Positions 1-6,614 of a DNA stretch of 12,856 nt are shown piece after piece. The notes beneath the pieces are model-generated. The model searched no databases. It saw only the letters and a program-made list of their open reading frames with translations, and was not told the DNA's origin. This DNA comes from an uncultured Elioraea sp. Its GTDB lineage: Bacteria; Pseudomonadota; Alphaproteobacteria; Acetobacterales; Acetobacteraceae. A program made the translations under genes and the position numbers. How positions within the stretch are numbered: position 1 is the stretch's first letter; the number at the start of each line of letters is the position of its first letter. The stretch lies in the NCBI GenBank assembly GCA_937995555.1, contig CALKJX010000242.1:1-12856 (forward strand), read 5' to 3'.

Positions 1-1
1 C

Positions 2-490
2 GAGGCCGCCGAGGGCGAGGTGGTGGAGGTCGCGAACGACAACGGGGGCGGCCAAGTGGTGATCAGCGGCGCGGCCGCCGCGGTGGAGCGCGCGATCGCG
101 CTCGCCAAGGCCAAGGGCGTGAAGCGGGCGCTGCCGCTGCCGGTCTCGGCTCCCTTCCACTGTGCGCTGATGGCGCCGGCCGCGGACGCGATGGCCAAGG
201 CGCTGGCGGCCGAGCCGCCGCGCGCACCGCTGGTGCCGGTGGTGGCGAACGTGACCGCCCAGCCGGTGAGCGATCCCGTCGAGATCCGCGACCTGCTGGT
301 GCAGCAGGTGACAGCGACCGTGCGCTGGCGCGAGAGCGTGGCGACCATGAAGGCCGAGGGCGTGGACACGGTTGTCGAGCTCGGCGCCGGCAAGGTGCTG
401 GCGGGGCTGGTGAAGCGGATCGATCCGGAGCTGGCGGCGAGTTCGGTCGGCACCCCGGCCGAAATCGAAGCGTTCCTCAAGACCGTCTGA
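2..490 (+). CDS. fabD: Malonyl-CoA:ACP transacylase, C-terminal part (cut by window start)
   Basis: This enzyme moves the malonyl group from CoA to acyl carrier protein, supplying the extender unit for fatty acid synthesis in the cytoplasm. Reading is open from base 2 with no start in view, giving 162 residues, about half of a usual FabD of roughly 310. Visible family features are the VANDNGGGQVVISG stretch early in the fragment and SAPFHCALM, which holds the catalytic histidine of the Ser-His pair. The GHSLGE nucleophile region lies upstream, outside the window. The protein ends 12 bases before fabG, whose Shine-Dalgarno sequence fills the gap, so the two are surely co-transcribed. Identity rests on these motifs plus the fabG-acpP-fabF genes that follow. 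Nothing looks degraded. Confidence 0.96.
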   Translation, partial: EAAEGEVVEVANDNGGGQVVISGAAAAVERAIALAKAKGVKRALPLPVSAPFHCALMAPAADAMAKALAAEPPRAPLVPVVANVTAQPVSDPVEIRDLLVQQVTATVRWRESVATMKAEGVDTVVELGAGKVLAGLVKRIDPELAASSVGTPAEIEAFLKTV

Positions 491-502
491 GGAGAGGCGC
501 CG

Positions 503-1240
503 ATGTTCCGACTGGACGGCAAACAGGCCCTGGTGACCGGCGCCTCGGGTGGCATCGGCGGCGCGATCGCCCGCGCGCTGCATGCCCAGGGCGCGATCGT
601 CGGCCTCTCCGGCACCCGCCGCGCGGCGCTCGACGCGCTCGCGGGCGAACTCGGCGAGCGCGCGCATGTGCTGCCCGCCAACCTCGCCGATCCGGCCGCG
701 CCCGACGCGCTGATCGCCGCCGCCGAGGCCGCGATGGGCGGTCTCGCGATCCTGGTGAACAACGCAGGGCTGACGCGCGACGGCCTGGCACTCCGGATGA
801 AGGACGAGGACTGGGAGACCGTGCTCGCGGTCGATCTCTCCGCCGCATTCCGGCTCAGCCGCGCCGCGCTGAAGGGCATGCTGCGAAGGCGGGTGGGGCG
901 CATCCTCTCGATCGGCTCGATCGTCGGCGCGACCGGCAACCCGGGCCAGGTCAACTACGCCGCCGCCAAGGCGGGGCTGGTCGGCATGAGCAAGGCGCTC
1001 GCCCAGGAGGTGGCCGCGCGCGGCATCACCGTGAACGTGATCGCGCCCGGATTCGTCGCCACCCCGATGACCGACGCGCTGACCGACGAGCAGAAGGCGG
1101 CGCTCGCAGGGCGCATCCCGCTCGGCCGGCTCGGGCGCCCCGAGGACATCGCCGCGGCGGCGGTCTATCTCGCCTCGGACGAGGCGGGCTGGGTGACCGG
1201 CACGGTGCTGCACGTGAACGGCGGCATGGCGATGATCTGA
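503..1240 (+). CDS. fabG: 3-oxoacyl-[acyl-carrier-protein] reductase
   Basis: FabG performs the NADPH-dependent reduction of 3-ketoacyl-ACP to 3-hydroxyacyl-ACP. The 245-residue protein is a classical short-chain dehydrogenase of normal length. It has the TGASGGIG cofactor loop at residues 12-19, LVNNAG near 84-89, and the catalytic Ser139, Tyr152 and Lys156 in SIGSIVG and NYAAAKAG. A GAGGAG ribosome-binding site lies just before the ATG. One point is unusual: the fourth catalytic-tetrad position, Asn in E. coli FabG (NLSSVF), appears to be Asp111 here (DLSAAF). It sits between fabD and acpP, as in many Gram-negative fatty acid clusters, so the assignment as FabG rather than another reductase of the superfamily is firm. 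Confidence 0.97.
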   Translation: MFRLDGKQALVTGASGGIGGAIARALHAQGAIVGLSGTRRAALDALAGELGERAHVLPANLADPAAPDALIAAAEAAMGGLAILVNNAGLTRDGLALRMKDEDWETVLAVDLSAAFRLSRAALKGMLRRRVGRILSIGSIVGATGNPGQVNYAAAKAGLVGMSKALAQEVAARGITVNVIAPGFVATPMTDALTDEQKAALAGRIPLGRLGRPEDIAAAAVYLASDEAGWVTGTVLHVNGGMAMI

Positions 1241-1266
1241 CCCCCGCCGCGCGCGCGGCCCGCCGC

Positions 1267-1295
1267 TGGTCAAGCCCGCGGAACGATGGTATGCG
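1267..1295 (+). promoter_or_regulatory. Possible acpP promoter
   Basis: The 165-base gap between fabG and acpP is the longest in the fatty acid cluster. It contains TGGTCA (1267-1272) and TATGCG (1290-1295) separated by 17 bases, a weak match to a housekeeping sigma factor promoter (4 of 6 and 3 of 6 consensus bases). Separate transcription of acpP would fit the high demand for acyl carrier protein. The rest of the gap is GC-rich with only short inverted repeats. This is inference from spacing and weak boxes. Confidence 0.25.
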
Positions 1296-1405
1296 CCGCC
1301 GGTGTCCGGGCGGGAGGCGGGACTCGTCATCCTTGGGGCGATGCCGCGCCCCGTCCGGACCGGTGCGCCGGTTCCCCCAGACGATCCAAGGAGCGAGACA
1401 CCCCA

Positions 1406-1654
1406 ATGACGGATACCGCCGAGATCACGAAGCAGGTGAAGGAGATCGTCGTCGAGCATCTCGGCGTCGAGGAGGGCAAGGTCACCGAGACCGCCTCGTT
1501 CATCGACGACCTGGGCGCGGACAGCCTCGACACGGTCGAGCTCGTGATGGCGTTCGAGGAGAAGTTCGGCATCGAGATCCCGGACGACGCCGCCGAGAAG
1601 ATCACGACCGTGAAGGACGCGATCGACTACATCGTCAAGCAGAAGGCGGCCTGA
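1406..1654 (+). CDS. acpP: Acyl carrier protein
   Basis: ACP carries growing acyl chains on a 4'-phosphopantetheine arm through all steps of fatty acid synthesis. The 82-residue acidic protein has the full signature DLGADSLDTVELVM, with Ser40 as the modification site, followed by the typical FGIEIPDDAAEKITTVKDAIDYI helix region. I chose the ATG at 1406 because it begins the canonical ACP N-terminus and has AAGGAG at 1388-1393. Upstream in-frame starts would add about 40 residues with no ACP similarity. Codon use is strongly biased toward C and G endings, as expected of a highly expressed gene. It lies between fabG and fabF, the usual order. Confidence 0.98.
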   Translation: MTDTAEITKQVKEIVVEHLGVEEGKVTETASFIDDLGADSLDTVELVMAFEEKFGIEIPDDAAEKITTVKDAIDYIVKQKAA

Positions 1655-1690
1655 CGGCCACCTCCGCCCCGCCGTTTCACGCTCAGGTTG

Positions 1691-1696
1691 AGGAGG
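1691..1696 (+). promoter_or_regulatory. Shine-Dalgarno sequence deciding the fabF start
   Basis: AGGAGG lies 6 bases before the ATG at 1703. It lies downstream of an in-frame TTG at 1688, so it favours the ATG and argues against the longer reading. Confidence 0.8.
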
Positions 1697-1702
1697 CCCG
1701 GG

Positions 1703-2965
1703 ATGCGTCGTGTCGTCGTCACCGGCATGGGAGCCGTCACCCCGCTCGGCATCGGCGTCGAGCATGTGTGGAAGCGGCTGCTCGCGGGTGAGTCCGGCAT
1801 CGGCGCCATACAGTCCTTCGACGTCTCCGACCTGCCGGCCAAGATCGCCGGACAGATCCCGCGGGGCGGCAAGGCCGACGGCAGGCTCGACCTGAACGAG
1901 TGGATTCCGCCCAGGGACCAGCGGAAGATGGACCGCTTCATCCAGCTCGCGCTCGTCGCGGCGGCCGAGGCGGTCGAGGATTCCGGCTGGATGCCCGAGG
2001 ACGAGGACGGCCGGTGCGCCACCGGCGTGATGATCGGCTCGGGCATCGGCGGGCTGCAGACGATCTTCGATGCCTCGCAGCAGGTGCTGGAGGGCAAGGC
2101 GCGGCGTTTGTCGCCGTTCTTCATCCCCTCGGCGCTGATCAACCTCGCCTCCGGCCACGTCTCCATCAAGTACGGGTTCAAGGGGCCGAACCACTCGGTG
2201 GTGACCGCGTGCGCCACCGGCGTGCACGCGATCGGCGATGCCGCGCGGCTGATCGCCCTGGGCGACGCCGATGTGATGGTGGCGGGTGGCTCCGAGGCCG
2301 CCGTGTGCCCGCTCGGAATCGCCGGGTTCTGCGCCTCGCGCGCGCTCTCCACCGGCTTCAACGACACGCCGGCCAAGGCCTCGCGCCCCTGGGACAAGGA
2401 TCGCGACGGCTTCGTGATGGGCGAGGGCGCGGGCGTGGTCGTGCTCGAGGAGTACGAGCACGCGAGGAAGCGCGGGGCGAAGATCTACGCCGAGTTCGCT
2501 GGCTACGGCATGTCGGGCGACGCCTATCACATCACCGCCCCGGCCGAGGGCCATGACGGTGCGTTCCGGGCGATGAAGGCGGCGCTGAGGAACGGCAACG
2601 TCACCCCCGACCAGATCGGCTACATCAACGCCCACGGCACCTCCACCCCGCTCGGCGACGATCTGGAGCTCCAGGCGGTGGAACGGCTGTTCGGCGAAGC
2701 GGCGCGCGGCGTGGCGATGAGCTCCACCAAGTCGGCGATCGGGCATCTGCTCGGCGCGGCCGGCGCGGTCGAGGCGGTGTTCTCGATCCTCGCCGTGCGG
2801 GACAATGTCGCGCCGCCGACACTCAACCTCGACGCGCCAAGCCAGCAGAGCGTGATCGACCGCGTCGCGCACTCGGCGCAGGAGCGGCCGATCGAGATCG
2901 CGCTGTCGAACAGCTTCGGCTTCGGCGGCACCAACGCCTCGATCCTGTTCCGCAAGCTCCACTGA
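1703..2965 (+). CDS. fabF: 3-oxoacyl-[acyl-carrier-protein] synthase II
   Basis: FabF condenses malonyl-ACP with acyl-ACP to elongate fatty acids. The 420-residue protein has the normal length for KAS II and begins MRRVVVTGMGAVTPLG, the family N-terminus. The Cys-His-His triad is visible: Cys170 in VTACATG, His311 in NAHGTSTPLGD and His348 in KSAIGHLLGAAGA, with Lys343 of the same motif. The C-terminal SNSFGFGGTNAS glycine-rich loop is intact. The start is set by an AGGAGG box 6 bases upstream. The gene follows acpP by 48 bases and is followed after a single base by mltG, so mltG is almost certainly on the same transcript. FabF is favoured over FabB because of the length, the motif spelling and the acpP-fabF order. 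Confidence 0.97.
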   Translation: MRRVVVTGMGAVTPLGIGVEHVWKRLLAGESGIGAIQSFDVSDLPAKIAGQIPRGGKADGRLDLNEWIPPRDQRKMDRFIQLALVAAAEAVEDSGWMPEDEDGRCATGVMIGSGIGGLQTIFDASQQVLEGKARRLSPFFIPSALINLASGHVSIKYGFKGPNHSVVTACATGVHAIGDAARLIALGDADVMVAGGSEAAVCPLGIAGFCASRALSTGFNDTPAKASRPWDKDRDGFVMGEGAGVVVLEEYEHARKRGAKIYAEFAGYGMSGDAYHITAPAEGHDGAFRAMKAALRNGNVTPDQIGYINAHGTSTPLGDDLELQAVERLFGEAARGVAMSSTKSAIGHLLGAAGAVEAVFSILAVRDNVAPPTLNLDAPSQQSVIDRVAHSAQERPIEIALSNSFGFGGTNASILFRKLH

Positions 2966-2966
2966 G

Positions 2967-3989
2967 ATGAGCGACGCCCCGCCTCCGCGGCGGGGGCGGG
3001 TAGGCCGCCTGCTCGCCGGCCTGGCTCTCACCCTCGCGGTGCTCGCCGCTGGCGCCTACGGCGCGTTCCACTGGGCGGTCGCGCAGTATGACGCGCCGGG
3101 CCCGCTCGCCGAGGAGCGTGCGGTGGTGATCCCGCGCGGCGCCGCCACCGGCACGATCGCGGAACGGCTGGAAGGGGCGGGTGTGATCGCCAATGCCCGC
3201 GCCTTCCTGATCGCCACCTGGGCGACCGGGGAGGCCGGGCCGCTTCGCGCCGGCGAGTTCGCTTTCCCCGAGCGCGCCTCGCTCCGCACCGTGCTCGCCA
3301 CGCTGCGGTCGGGCCGCACCGTGCAGCGGCGTCTGACCGTGCCAGAGGGGCTGACGGTGGCGCAGATCCTCGCCCTGCTGGACGAGACCGAGGGGCTGAC
3401 GGGCGCGGTCGCGACCCCGCCGCCCGAGGGTGTGCTGCTGCCCGAGACCTGGGCCTATTCCTGGGGGGATACGCGCGAGTCGCTGATCCGGCGCATGCGC
3501 GAGGGCATGGACCGCGTGCTCGCCGAGGCCTGGGCGCAGCGCGCCGAGAACCTGCCCTTCGACAGCCCGCGCGAGGCGCTGATCCTCGCCTCGATCATCG
3601 AGCGCGAGACCGGCGTGGCGGCGGAGCGGGGCAAGGTGGCGGGCGTGTTCGTCAACCGGCTCCGGCTCGGCATGCCCCTGCAATCCGACCCGACGGTGAT
3701 CTATGCGGTCACCGACGGGCTCGGCGTGATGGACCGGCCCATCAGCCGCGCCGATCTCGACACCGATCATCCGCACAACACCTATCGTAATCGCGGTCTG
3801 CCGCCGACCCCGATCGCCTCGCCCGGGCGGGCCTCGATCCTCGCCGCGGTGCGCCCCGAGGCGACCGATGCGCTCTACTTCGTCGCCGACGGGCGCGGCG
3901 GGCATGTGTTCAGCCGCACGCTGGAGGAGCACAACCGGGCGGTGGCGCGCTGGCGGGCGATCGAGCGCGAGCGGCGCGGCGCAAACTGA
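2967..3989 (+). CDS. mltG: Endolytic murein transglycosylase
   Basis: MltG (YceG family) cuts nascent glycan strands at the inner membrane and is thought to set or end glycan chain length during peptidoglycan synthesis. The protein has 340 residues, about the length of E. coli MltG. A basic N-terminus is followed by one membrane anchor at about residues 14-37, which places the rest in the periplasm. A LysM-like region (RAVVIPRGAATGTIAERL) comes next, then the catalytic domain with Glu212 in ASIIERETG and the family blocks VFVNRLRLGMPLQSDPT and HNTYRNRGLPPTPI. The ATG lies one base after the fabF stop, implying translational coupling. The fabF-mltG order is common in Alphaproteobacteria and may couple membrane lipid and wall synthesis. 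Confidence 0.95.
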   Translation: MSDAPPPRRGRVGRLLAGLALTLAVLAAGAYGAFHWAVAQYDAPGPLAEERAVVIPRGAATGTIAERLEGAGVIANARAFLIATWATGEAGPLRAGEFAFPERASLRTVLATLRSGRTVQRRLTVPEGLTVAQILALLDETEGLTGAVATPPPEGVLLPETWAYSWGDTRESLIRRMREGMDRVLAEAWAQRAENLPFDSPREALILASIIERETGVAAERGKVAGVFVNRLRLGMPLQSDPTVIYAVTDGLGVMDRPISRADLDTDHPHNTYRNRGLPPTPIASPGRASILAAVRPEATDALYFVADGRGGHVFSRTLEEHNRAVARWRAIERERRGAN

Positions 3990-4051
3990 CGCTGTCACTG
4001 GCGCATCCCGCCCGGGATCGCCATAGTCCCGGCAACGCGGGAGAGCAGCGG

Positions 4052-5185
4052 ATGTCGTACCGGCCCTATCAGCAGATCACCCGGCGCAGGAGCCGGATGA
4101 TCCATGTCGGCAAGGTTTCGGTCGGCGGCGAGGCGCCGATCACCGTGCAGACCATGACCAACACACCGACCACCGATGTCGCGGCGACGATCGCGCAGAT
4201 CCGACGCGCAGAGCTCGCCGGCGCGGACATCGTGCGCGTCTCGGTGCCCGACGAGGAGAGCACGGCGGCGCTGGCCCACATCGTTCCCGAGGTCGGCGTG
4301 CCGATCGTCGCCGACATCCACTTCCACTACCGCCGCGCCATCGAAGCGGCCAAGGCGGGGGCCGCGTGCCTGCGCATCAATCCCGGCAACATCGGCGCCA
4401 AGGAGCGCGTGCGCGAGGTGGTGCAGGCCGCACGCGATCATGGCTGCTCGATCCGCATCGGCGTGAACGCGGGCTCGCTGGAAAAGCACCTGCTGGAGAA
4501 GTACGGCGAGCCGAACCCCGAGGCGATGGTCGAGAGCGCGCTCTGGCACGCGGCCCATCTCCAGGAGCTCGACTTCCACGAATTCAAGATCAGCGTGAAG
4601 GCGTCCGACGTGTTCCTTGCAGTCGCGGCGTATCAGCAGCTCGCGGAGGCGTGCGACCACCCGCTGCATCTCGGCATCACCGAGGCGGGCTCGCGCCGCA
4701 CCGGCACGGTGAAGTCGGCGATCGGCATCGGCAGCCTGCTCTGGGCCGGCATCGGCGACACGATCCGCGTCTCGCTCTCCGACGAGCCGGAGGAGGAGGT
4801 GCGGGTCGGCTGGGAGATCCTGAAGGGCCTGCACCTGCGCCATCGCGGCGTGAAGATCATCTCCTGCCCCTCCTGCGCGCGGCAGGGCTTCGACGTGATC
4901 CGCACCGTCGAGGCGCTGGAGCGGCGGCTCGAGCACATCCAGGTGCCGATCACGCTCTCGATCATCGGCTGCGTGGTGAACGGCCCGGGCGAGGCGCTGC
5001 TGACCGATATCGGGCTGACCGGCGGCGGGGCCGGCAGGCACATGGTCTACATGGCCGGGCGCACCGACCACACGGTCGAGGGCGGGTCGATGATCGATCA
5101 CATCGTCGACCTGGTCGAGCGCCGCGCCGAGGCGATCCAGGCGGAGGAGGCGGCGCGGCAGCGCGCGGCGCTGGCGGCGGAGTAG
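4052..5185 (+). CDS. ispG: 4-hydroxy-3-methylbut-2-en-1-yl diphosphate synthase (flavodoxin)
   Basis: IspG (GcpE) carries out the penultimate MEP-pathway step, reductively opening cyclic MEcPP to HMBPP with a [4Fe-4S] cluster. The 377 residues match the short bacterial form (E. coli 372). After a basic start come the barrel blocks (VQTMTNTPTTDVAATI, ADIHFHYRRAIEAAKAGAACLRINPGN) and the cluster ligands Cys272 and Cys275 (SCPSCARQG), Cys307 (IIGCVVNGPGE) and Glu314. These correspond to the E. coli Cys270, Cys273, Cys305 and Glu312. An ATG preceded by GGGAGAG was chosen. The gap of 62 bases after mltG shows no convincing promoter, so read-through is possible. The last dozen residues are Ala-Glu-rich and not informative. 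Confidence 0.97.
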   Translation: MSYRPYQQITRRRSRMIHVGKVSVGGEAPITVQTMTNTPTTDVAATIAQIRRAELAGADIVRVSVPDEESTAALAHIVPEVGVPIVADIHFHYRRAIEAAKAGAACLRINPGNIGAKERVREVVQAARDHGCSIRIGVNAGSLEKHLLEKYGEPNPEAMVESALWHAAHLQELDFHEFKISVKASDVFLAVAAYQQLAEACDHPLHLGITEAGSRRTGTVKSAIGIGSLLWAGIGDTIRVSLSDEPEEEVRVGWEILKGLHLRHRGVKIISCPSCARQGFDVIRTVEALERRLEHIQVPITLSIIGCVVNGPGEALLTDIGLTGGGAGRHMVYMAGRTDHTVEGGSMIDHIVDLVERRAEAIQAEEAARQRAALAAE

Positions 5186-5203
5186 CGGGCGGAGGACTTG
5201 GGC

Positions 5204-5595
5204 ACGAGACGCGCCAGGGCCGGAATCGCGGCGGCGACACTGACCGCCGCACTCGCCCTGCGCCGGCACGGCTTGGGCCGATGATGCGGCGGCGCGGTTG
5301 CTCTGGGAATGCCGGGCGCTGGCCTCGGTGCTGATGAGCAGCGTGACGGCTGCCAAATCCGTGGTCGGCGCGAACTGACGCGGATGGAGACGAACGGGCG
5401 TCCGCGGGAGCGTCTGGCGCTGCACGACAAGCTCCAGCAATCGCTGGTGCGCAGCGAGATGGCGGCCTCGGCGCCGGTGCGGCTGCTCTGCCCAAACGCT
5501 CCATCATCCACGAGTTCGACGGCGATCTCCGGCGCGCCTGGGCTGCGATGGCGGCGAACCGGCAGAGCCTGCTGAAGACCATCCCCGGCCGGTAG
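5204..5595 (+). pseudogene. Decayed gene for a small, probably exported protein
   Basis: No intact gene fits here, but coding-like pieces follow each other in different frames. A GGAGG at 5191-5195 stands 8 bases before an ACG (5204) where an ATG would be expected. From there the frame reads RRARAGIAAATLTAALAL, like a signal peptide. It shifts near 5260-5274 into WADDAAARLLWECRALASVL (a stop follows at 5376), then back to ELTRMETNGRPRERLALHDK starting at 5372, and again near 5490 into KRSIIHEFDGDLRRAWAAM, ending at TAG 5593. Each piece has the high third-position GC of real genes here. Joined, it would be about 125 residues, alanine- and arginine-rich with charged helices. I do not recognise the family. 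It begins 18 bases after ispG and was probably its operon partner. Sequencing errors cannot be excluded. Confidence 0.55.
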
Positions 5596-5632
5596 CGGGC
5601 AGGCTCGGCGCTGCCGTTCGGGCCGGGCTCGT

Positions 5633-5658
5633 GCCGTTTCCGACCTGTCGGAAACGGC
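5633..5658. repeat. Perfect 26-base palindrome (hairpin, possible bidirectional terminator)
   Basis: GCCGTTTCCGAC (5633-5644) and GTCGGAAACGGC (5647-5658) are exact inverted copies separated by CT. The element lies between the end of the decayed gene and the end of the convergent transglycosylase gene. A bidirectional terminator is plausible, although no T-run follows on either strand. A protein-binding palindrome is the alternative. Confidence 0.7.
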
Positions 5659-5688
5659 TCGCGGCTTGCTGGCGTGCGATCTTCACCC

Positions 5689-5710
5689 GATCAGGTGTCT
5701 CCACCTGATC
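5689..5710. terminator. Hairpin just after the lytic transglycosylase stop codon
   Basis: GATCAGGTG (5689-5697) and CACCTGATC (5702-5710) form a 9-base-pair stem with a TCTC loop, starting 10 bases beyond the minus-strand stop codon at 5721. The position suits a transcription terminator for that gene. The lack of a clear U-tract leaves this uncertain. Confidence 0.5.
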
Positions 5711-5720
5711 AGGATCCGCG

Positions 5721-6386
5721 CTAGCGCGCGGCGGCCTCGGCGAGCTGGTCGTCGCCGACACCGGCGAGTTCCAGAAGCGTCGCCGCCTTGGCGCGCATCG
5801 CCCGGGTCGGCCCGGCGGGGCAGGAGCTGAGGCGGATCGCCGGCAGCGAGGCGGGCGCGATCTCGGCCAGCGCGGCGCGCACGCGACAGGCATAGGCGTG
5901 GCCGGCGCCGCTGCCGGGGCTTGCTCCGTTGTAGGCGGCGAGCGCGGCGGCCCAGCTTCCGTGACGGGCACGCAGCTCCGTCAGCAGGCGCGCGGCGAAG
6001 CTCGCGCTCTCGGCCGGATCGAACACCCAGGCCGCGCCGTCGCGCGCATGCACGCCGATATTCACCTGGAAGCAGCCGCCCGAGACGCTGCGCGCACCCG
6101 GCGCCATCTCGCGCGCGGCCGCCTTGGCTTGCGCCGGCGAGCGCGCGTAGCGCGCGTCGCGCTCGGAGCCGACGGCGTAGGGGTGGAGTGCGCTCTCGAC
6201 CACTGCGACCGCGACCAGCAGCCCGTCCGGCAGGTCGGCGACCGCCTCGGCCGTGCGGGCGGCAGCGATGCAGCGCGCGGCGAGGTCCCCTCGATCACCG
6301 GCTTGCCCATGTACATGCGATGGCGTTGCGAGCATAAGGCAAGACAGAAGCCATCCAGAGGCAGTCAATCGTCCTACCGCAATCAT
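5721..6386 (-). CDS. Secreted SLT-type lytic transglycosylase
   Basis: This 221-residue protein resembles small GH23 lytic transglycosylases (Slt/VirB1-like), which cleave the MurNAc-GlcNAc bond of peptidoglycan with anhydro-ring formation. Residues 1 to about 28 look like a Sec signal peptide, with Arg6, a hydrophobic stretch GWLLSCLMLA and a cut near HGQ, so it should act in the periplasm. Motifs in order are VAVVESALHPYAVG with the predicted catalytic Glu64, GGCFQVNIG (Gln107) and AALAAYNGASPG (Tyr152-Asn153). Cys39, Cys105, Cys167 and Cys194 could form disulfides. It is transcribed opposite to its neighbours and is not in an operon here. The weak AAGG box 7 bases before the ATG fits this start. 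Whether it serves general wall turnover or a secretion apparatus cannot be said; no such apparatus is nearby. Confidence 0.88.
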   Translation of the reverse strand: MIAVGRLTASGWLLSCLMLATPSHVHGQAGDRGDLAARCIAAARTAEAVADLPDGLLVAVAVVESALHPYAVGSERDARYARSPAQAKAAAREMAPGARSVSGGCFQVNIGVHARDGAAWVFDPAESASFAARLLTELRARHGSWAAALAAYNGASPGSGAGHAYACRVRAALAEIAPASLPAIRLSSCPAGPTRAMRAKAATLLELAGVGDDQLAEAAAR

Positions 6387-6430
6387 GTCTTGGCCTTAAC
6401 GCGTCGATGCGGTCAAGACATGGGGTTAAG
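6384..6430 (-). promoter_or_regulatory. Paired inverted repeats covering the transglycosylase start codon
   Basis: On the + strand CATGTCTTG (6384-6392) is matched by CAAGACATG (6414-6422), and CTTAAC (6395-6400) by GTTAAG (6425-6430). Both pairs are offset by exactly 30 bases. The first arm contains the ATG of the minus-strand gene, so in its mRNA the start codon could be locked in a 9-base-pair stem. As DNA, the 30-base offset is close to three helical turns and would suit a dimeric regulator. The two pairings interleave and cannot both form as simple nested hairpins. No regulator is encoded next to it. The rest of the gap (6431-6603) is comparatively AT-rich at first and holds no promoter that I would defend. 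Confidence 0.45.
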
Positions 6431-6614
6431 AAAGTCTTTGTTTTCACAATCGCGTCAGATTTCTCGTCATGGTTGCATTCCATGGCGGAAATGCGGCGAC
6501 CACGCGGCCGGCTCGCCGTGTTTTCGTCGACACTTCGCGGATTCGACAGAACCAGGAGGGCTTGTTTCCGCTCTTCCTGCGGGCACGATCCGGGTCCGCA
6601 AGCGGAGGAACGAC

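Noticed and set aside
1286..1405. N-terminal extension of acyl carrier protein
   Set aside because: The extra residues are unlike any ACP, and a canonical start with AAGGAG exists at 1406.
1688..1702. TTG start five codons upstream for fabF
   Set aside because: The AGGAGG box lies after it and fits the ATG at 1703; the MRRVVVTG start is the family form.
3995..5440. Open frame of 481 codons on the minus strand, opposite ispG
   Set aside because: It is antisense to a gene with all catalytic residues and is rich in Arg, His and Ala, as expected of a GC-driven shadow frame; no domain is recognisable.
5098..5582. Minus-strand open frames across the decayed gene
   Set aside because: They are Arg-, Pro- and Ser-rich without motifs; the + strand pieces have a ribosome-binding site, a signal-peptide-like start and gene-like codon use.
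5898..6614. Long upstream extension of the nitroreductase frame
   Set aside because: It would run opposite the lytic transglycosylase gene and through the AT-richer gap; the ATG at 6615 has a clear GGAGG box and the family N-terminus.
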